Source: Kalmanozyma brasiliensis GHG001 (lineage: Eukaryota; Basidiomycota; Ustilaginomycetes; Ustilaginales). Taken from it: 64,000 nt of DNA. Location of the stretch: NCBI RefSeq assembly GCF_000497045.1, contig NW_015961988.1:186001-250000 (forward strand), in the 5' to 3' direction. The notes beneath the pieces were generated by a model. That model was not told where the DNA came from, did no database searches, and saw only the letters and a program-made list of their open reading frames with translations. The position numbers and the translations under genes were made by a program. This document shows positions 60,034-64,000 of this stretch, one piece after another. The stretch's first letter is position 1. Each line of letters starts with the position of its first letter.

Positions 60034-60287
60034 ATTACTCTTCTGGCCTATTGTAAGTGTACCCCCAAGCACTCGCAACACACGCTTTCAGCTCGTCTCA
60101 GTTTGCTGACCGCATTCGCATTCTCTCCTCTCTGCGATCTTCACACCATACAGGGCTTAGATCATGTGTAGTATCTGTTCTAAATAGATTGACATCTATT
60201 TCTCCTCGCTCCGGCGAGGATTTTTTTGTCATACACTTTTTCCTAGCGGGAGATCACCGTTCAGGTGCTTGCACCTCGGGATCTCGA
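60034..60287 (+). ncRNA. U2 spliceosomal snRNA, interrupted by an intron
   Basis: Exon 1 is 60034-60052 and exon 2 starts at 60154; the mature RNA is about 153 nt. Joined, the 5' end reads through GGCCTATT|GGCTTAGATCA into the branch-site recognition sequence GTGTAGTA (60166-60173), followed by TCTGTTCT, all hallmarks of U2 and close to S. pombe U2. Stem IIa is AAATAGA/TCTATTT (60182-60201), stem IIb CCTCGC/GCGAGG (60204-60219), and the Sm site ATTTTTTTG (60220-60228). The 3' hairpin GAGATC...AGGTGC-TT-GCACCT...GATCTC (60250-60285) corresponds to stem-loop IV. U2 pairs with the intron branch site and with U6. The 3' end is estimated from the last stem. The 5' end is set by alignment and by the TATA spacing. 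Confidence 0.9.
60053..60153 (+). other. mRNA-type intron inside the U2 snRNA gene
   Basis: 101 bp beginning GTAAGT and ending CATACAG, with a CTGAC branch-site candidate at 60106-60110 and a pyrimidine-rich tract after it. Removing it restores the conserved U2 5' sequence, while the unspliced DNA breaks it just upstream of the U2/U6 pairing and branch-recognition region. Confidence 0.85.
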
Positions 60288-60972
60288 GGATGTCCTTGGC
60301 CCTACACTTCTGCCTTGAGACGTCCGCCGTCCTCTCTTTTTTCAATGATATGTATTACGTAATCGAGTGTCATGCGACCGAGCACCCAGCCAGCCGAGTG
60401 AGGTGTGGATTTTCGCTGAGTTCGCTGAGCCAAACAGAAGCAGAAGTGGAAATGATTTTAAAGAAAAGTGCAGTCTTCGGTCAAAAAAGGCCGAAGAAAA
60501 GGAGGATGCAAAAAGACGCGGCTGAGCAGTCCCACCAAGCCCCCGCTTTGACCGCCTGACGCAGTCTCCTGATCGATCCCACATACATGCTCGCGGCAGC
60601 GACATCATCCAGCATCGAGTGGCACTACCGCCTGCACACATACTCATCTTGGTATACGAGGAAGAAGGAGCCGACAAGCACATCACAGGCAAGGCGAAGC
60701 GGAAGACCTACACAACTAACATTCTTTCAATTGGCAGACCAACACTCAAGACGCGCTGTTGTGATTGTCGCGTCGAAAAAGTCACCGCGCAGCAGCAGCA
60801 AACAAAGTCACACTCCGCCAATCACCAGAGTAATCACACACGACCTCGCTAGCCAGGCAACTTAATTTCGCAGTCGAGCCCCGCAGCTCTACATTCTTTC
60901 CGCACCCCATCGACGTCCGCTCTTCTCCTCCACCATCTCAAGGCCACTTCTCGCCATACCCGCAATCGCACG
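60288..60972. other. Spacer U2 snRNA / PIF1
   Basis: About 680 bp. No further snRNA or tRNA signature was recognised. Two partial ACGCG motifs (60751, and CGCGT at 60769) lie upstream of PIF1 and resemble MluI-box cores, but neither is complete. The last 130 bp before 60973 are C-rich, as expected for a leader. Confidence 0.5.
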
Positions 60973-63177
60973 ATGTATGCTCGCAGCAATGCATCCAGCG
61001 ATGCGAGCGCGCCACCAGTCGTCCGCTCGGCGCTAGGCTCCCTCAAGCGAACATGGTCGGGCAACCAGCAGGATCTCGGCTCGTCAGCGGCAAGCACGAC
61101 CAGCAGCAAGTCGGCAGTCGCACCCCAATCCAGCCAGGAGATCTTCTATGAATGGTCTGACTCGCCCTCGCCACCGCAACGGCATGCAACGCTCAACAAG
61201 CAAAGCACCGACTCGGACAAGGAGAACGGCTCATCCGCTCCGCCCGGCAAGAAGTCCAAATCCGCAGTGGACGTGGCCGTAGCATCGATTCCAGCAAAAG
61301 CGGCTCAGCCACAGACGGGCTTCGTGCCAGCTTCGACCATCGCGCGATCATCCAACTACAACAGCAGCGGAAACTCAGCACCTTACAACGCAGGCTCAGC
61401 ACCCTACAACGGAAGCCGACCCAGCCAAGGATATGCGAATCGTCAGCAATACAATGCTCCGTCGTATCCTCGTCAGAACTCGCATCCATCGATGAGCACC
61501 GACCTTGCAACACAGTTCTCATACGACCGCAACCAAGCTCGCAACGGTTCCAGCGCCAACGCATCCGGATCAAGCAGACTCACCATCCCGCCTCCCAGCA
61601 GCGGTCCCTCGAATGCATACGCGCGCACCTCTTCCGCACCCTCCATGCCCTGGATGAAGACGGCGTCTCAACTCAAGAATGAACGACGCAACGACCCTGA
61701 CGCCTATCAAGCCAGCTCCCTGATCGCGTCCTCGTCAAGCCGAGCCTCTCCGAGCGCCATTCCCAGTGGCGCACAGAACGAAAAGAAGCAGGAAGTCAAC
61801 AAGATCTTCCTCTCGCAGGAGCAGCGCAAAGTGCTGCACATGGTCGTCGAGGAGGGCAAGAACGTCTTCTTCACTGGTTCGGCGGGTACTGGTAAATCCG
61901 TGCTGTTGAGAGAGATCATCAAGGAGCTGCGTCGGAAGCATGCCAAGCGGCCCGACTCGGTCGCCGTTACTGCATCTACGGGCATCGCCGCCTGCAACAT
62001 TGGCGGTGTTACCATCCACAGCTTTGCCGGCATCGGTCTTGGCAAGGAGCCCGTCCTCCAGCTGATGAGCAAGATCCGCAAGAACCGCAAGTCGTCCGCC
62101 CGATGGCAGCGCACCCAGGTGCTCATCATCGACGAGGTGTCCATGGTCGACCCCGCCCTTTTCGACAAGTTGGAAGAGGTCGCTAGGCTCATCCGAAAGA
62201 AGCCCGACAAGCCCTTCGGCGGTATCCAAGTCGTCATCACGGGCGATTTCTTCCAGCTGCCGCCCGTGAACCCTGGCGGCAGCGTCACCTTTGCCTTCGA
62301 CGCGCAGAGCTGGGACAAGGTAGTGCAGCACAAGGTCAACCTGACGCAGGTTTTCCGTCAAAAGGACGAGTCGTTTGTCACCATGCTCAACGAGATGCGA
62401 TTTGGCCAGCTGTCGACCAAGACCATCGAGGCTTTCAAGAAGCTAGAGCGGATCCCGAGATACGAAGACGGCATCGTCCCGACTGAGCTCTTTCCCCGAC
62501 GCGAGGATGTCGACCGAGCCAACATGGACCGTCTCTCCGCGCTGCAGAGCGAGAGTCAGACGTATCGAGCGCAGGACGGCGGCAGTCTCCCGGCCGAGGC
62601 ACGCGAACGGGTTCTTCAGCATTCGATCGCGCTGCCGGTGGTGCACCTCAAGAAGGGCGCCCAGGTGATGCTCATCAAGAACCTGGACGAGACGCTGGTC
62701 AACGGATCGGTCGGCAAAGTGATCGATTTCATGGACGAGACCGAGCACGAAAAGAAGCTGGGGATGCTCGACATGCCCGAGGGCGGCGAGAAGGAGGGTA
62801 CGGACAAAGGCCCACGCATCTCGACGCGCAAGTGGCCTCTGGTGCGCTTCGTGCTGCCCAACGGCCAGACGCGCGACTACCTGGCCAAGCCTGAGTCGTG
62901 GAAGACCGAGCTGCCGGATGGCGAGGTGCAGGCATCGAGACAGCAAGTGCCGCTCATCCTGGCATGGGCCATGTCGATCCACAAGTCGCAGGGCCAGACG
63001 CTACCTTGCTGCAAGATCAACCTCAATCGGGTGTTCGAGAAGGGTCAGGCGTACGTCGCGCTGTCGCGAGCTACGTCGTTGGAGGGGCTGCAGGTGCTCG
63101 GGTTCAAAGCGGACAAGGTGATGGCCCATCCGAGGGTCATTCAGTGGAGTCGGTCGTTGATCACGATGAGCGAGTGA
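60973..63177 (+). CDS. PIF1: PIF1-family DNA helicase
   Basis: Single exon, 734 aa. The N-terminal 280 residues are disordered and Ser-rich (with WSDSPSPP near 60), possibly carrying mitochondrial or nuclear targeting. The helicase core follows: Walker A G302-SAGTGKS (302-309), TASTGIAACNIGG (motif Ia), LIIDEVSMVD with D387-E388 (motif II), ITGDFFQLPPV (motif III), LTQVFRQKD (motif IV region), and the C-terminal IHKSQGQTLPCCKINLNRVFEKGQAYVALSRATSLEGLQV (motifs V-VI). Pif1 is a 5'-to-3' helicase that removes telomerase, unwinds G-quadruplexes, and maintains mitochondrial DNA and Okazaki-fragment processing. Length is close to fungal Pif1. The ATG at 60973 is the first in frame. Confidence 0.95.
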   Translation: MYARSNASSDASAPPVVRSALGSLKRTWSGNQQDLGSSAASTTSSKSAVAPQSSQEIFYEWSDSPSPPQRHATLNKQSTDSDKENGSSAPPGKKSKSAVDVAVASIPAKAAQPQTGFVPASTIARSSNYNSSGNSAPYNAGSAPYNGSRPSQGYANRQQYNAPSYPRQNSHPSMSTDLATQFSYDRNQARNGSSANASGSSRLTIPPPSSGPSNAYARTSSAPSMPWMKTASQLKNERRNDPDAYQASSLIASSSSRASPSAIPSGAQNEKKQEVNKIFLSQEQRKVLHMVVEEGKNVFFTGSAGTGKSVLLREIIKELRRKHAKRPDSVAVTASTGIAACNIGGVTIHSFAGIGLGKEPVLQLMSKIRKNRKSSARWQRTQVLIIDEVSMVDPALFDKLEEVARLIRKKPDKPFGGIQVVITGDFFQLPPVNPGGSVTFAFDAQSWDKVVQHKVNLTQVFRQKDESFVTMLNEMRFGQLSTKTIEAFKKLERIPRYEDGIVPTELFPRREDVDRANMDRLSALQSESQTYRAQDGGSLPAEARERVLQHSIALPVVHLKKGAQVMLIKNLDETLVNGSVGKVIDFMDETEHEKKLGMLDMPEGGEKEGTDKGPRISTRKWPLVRFVLPNGQTRDYLAKPESWKTELPDGEVQASRQQVPLILAWAMSIHKSQGQTLPCCKINLNRVFEKGQAYVALSRATSLEGLQVLGFKADKVMAHPRVIQWSRSLITMSE

Positions 63178-63664
63178 TTGCACGACCCACTCGGCGACGA
63201 CGACATTATCCACATCAGCATTCGACATTGTAAGATATCAGCATTCACATTGGCTATGGAGAGTAAACGTCGGAGCACGAAGGACGTGACCATCGCGCTA
63301 CGACTGCGCACACCGTAAACGACGACAGATCCGAGCCTGCAAAGACGCAAGTCTAGGAGAGTTGAGTCGATAAGCGCCAGCAACGAGCAGTGCCGTCTCG
63401 TCAAGAAGACGCCGCGAAATTGAGCGAGCGGGCGGTCAAAACGTGACTCGCTAGAAGAAATGCCTCTCCGAAAAATTGGGAAAAAGCAGCGCAGCAGGCG
63501 GCGCAATCCAAAAACAAGATGGCGAGCGATAGATAGCCGCCGGCGAGCTTTTCTTCCTCAGAGCCGGCTTCCCCCCCGCCCTCCCCTTCCTTTCCCACCA
63601 TCAACGATCACACCGTCGTCAGAACATCCTGCTCGGTGTATCGACACTACATCATCACCTCACA
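63178..63664. other. Spacer PIF1 / trans-sulfuration gene
   Basis: 487 bp with the PIF1 3' end and the promoter of the next gene. Only short antisense frames; a C-run at 63569-63578. Nothing else was seen. Confidence 0.55.
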
Positions 63665-64000
63665 ATGACAACCAACGGCGCCCCGACGGCGCTCCCCACG
63701 CCCTCCCTATCCACCCGCGCCCTGCACGCGGACCACCCGGACCACACGACGCACCCGAACTACCCTGTCGCCCCCGCCCTCAGCCTATCCACCACCTTCC
63801 GATCCCCCCACCCTCACTCCTCGGATGCAGCCCTGCTCGAATCAGCCATGCGTGGCGAGGCGTCGCTCGATATGCAGGACCCCTCCTTCCACATCTACTC
63901 GCGCTACTCCTCGTCGACCAACCTCCGCGCTGAGAAGGTGCTTTCGCAGATCATGGGCGCCCATGCGCTCACCTACAGCTCCGGGCTTAGTGCGAGCTAT
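63665..64000 (+). CDS. PLP-dependent trans-sulfuration enzyme, 5' part
   Basis: An ATG at 63665 opens a frame that stays open to the window edge (112 codons); the rest lies outside. The start is TRALHADHPDHTTHPNYPV followed by APALSLSTTFRSP, then FHIYSRYSSSTNLRAEKVLSQIMG and HALTYSSGLSASY. This matches the N-terminus of Cys/Met-metabolism enzymes, which use pyridoxal phosphate. The YSRYSSSTN stretch, with its Tyr and Arg, corresponds to the phosphate-binding region supplied by the neighbouring subunit. It is most like the yeast YHR112C group of uncharacterised cystathionine gamma-synthase/beta-lyase-like proteins, but the active-site lysine is beyond the window. The reaction cannot be fixed. 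Confidence 0.88.
   Translation, partial: MTTNGAPTALPTPSLSTRALHADHPDHTTHPNYPVAPALSLSTTFRSPHPHSSDAALLESAMRGEASLDMQDPSFHIYSRYSSSTNLRAEKVLSQIMGAHALTYSSGLSASY

Noticed and set aside
60220..60228. Run of seven T's as a Pol III terminator
   Set aside because: It lies inside the U2 RNA as ATTTTTTTG, directly after stem IIb, which is the Sm site; the TATA spacing and the downstream hairpin fit a Pol II transcript.

Overview
The window is nuclear DNA from a smut fungus (Basidiomycota, Ustilaginomycetes; Ustilago, Sporisorium or Moesziomyces type; the species cannot be fixed from sequence alone). Evidence: gene-dense, GC-rich DNA, mostly single-exon genes, short GT-AG introns with CTGAC-like branch sites, Kex2-type secretory processing, and gene types such as SEC16, KNR4/SMI1, PIG-T, RMD5 and TFIIIC that exclude bacteria. 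No transposon, rDNA, CRISPR array or virus-like sequence was seen. Twenty-three protein genes and one RNA gene are called; the last protein gene runs off the right edge.

Layout. 1-2.3 kb: no gene. 2.3-10.3 kb: a single-pass membrane protein, a Yippee zinc protein, YTM1 (60S ribosome assembly), a metallophosphoesterase and RMD5 (GID/CTLH ubiquitin ligase). 10.4-25 kb: SEC16 (ER exit sites) divergent from RAD14/XPA, then glucosidase I divergent from a long KNR4/SMI1 protein. 25-36 kb: a tiny three-exon zinc-finger gene divergent from PIG-T/GPI16, a very large ferric-reductase-like flavocytochrome, and signal peptide peptidase. 36-49.5 kb: a YDJ1-type J-protein with heat-shock elements, a TFIIIC subunit divergent from a TBC-UBA4 fusion, a YTH-domain RNA reader and a SIS-domain protein. 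49.5-52.2 kb is gene-empty. 52-60 kb: an MFS transporter, a secreted GH25 lysozyme, a class I glutamine-amidotransferase-like protein and a second J-protein. 60-64 kb: a U2 snRNA gene, PIF1 helicase and the start of a PLP-dependent trans-sulfuration enzyme.

Most loci are housekeeping genes. Secretory-pathway functions are well represented (SEC16, glucosidase I, PIG-T, SPP), but the genes do not form one operon-like pathway.

The two most striking items are: (1) a U2 snRNA gene at about 60034-60287 whose 5' region is interrupted by a 101-bp mRNA-type intron (60053-60153), so the spliceosome would need to splice one of its own RNAs; (2) a single uninterrupted 1,232-codon frame (40222-43920) joining a TBC Rab-GAP to a complete UBA4/MOCS3 E1-like adenylyltransferase-rhodanese, back to back with a TFIIIC subunit gene.
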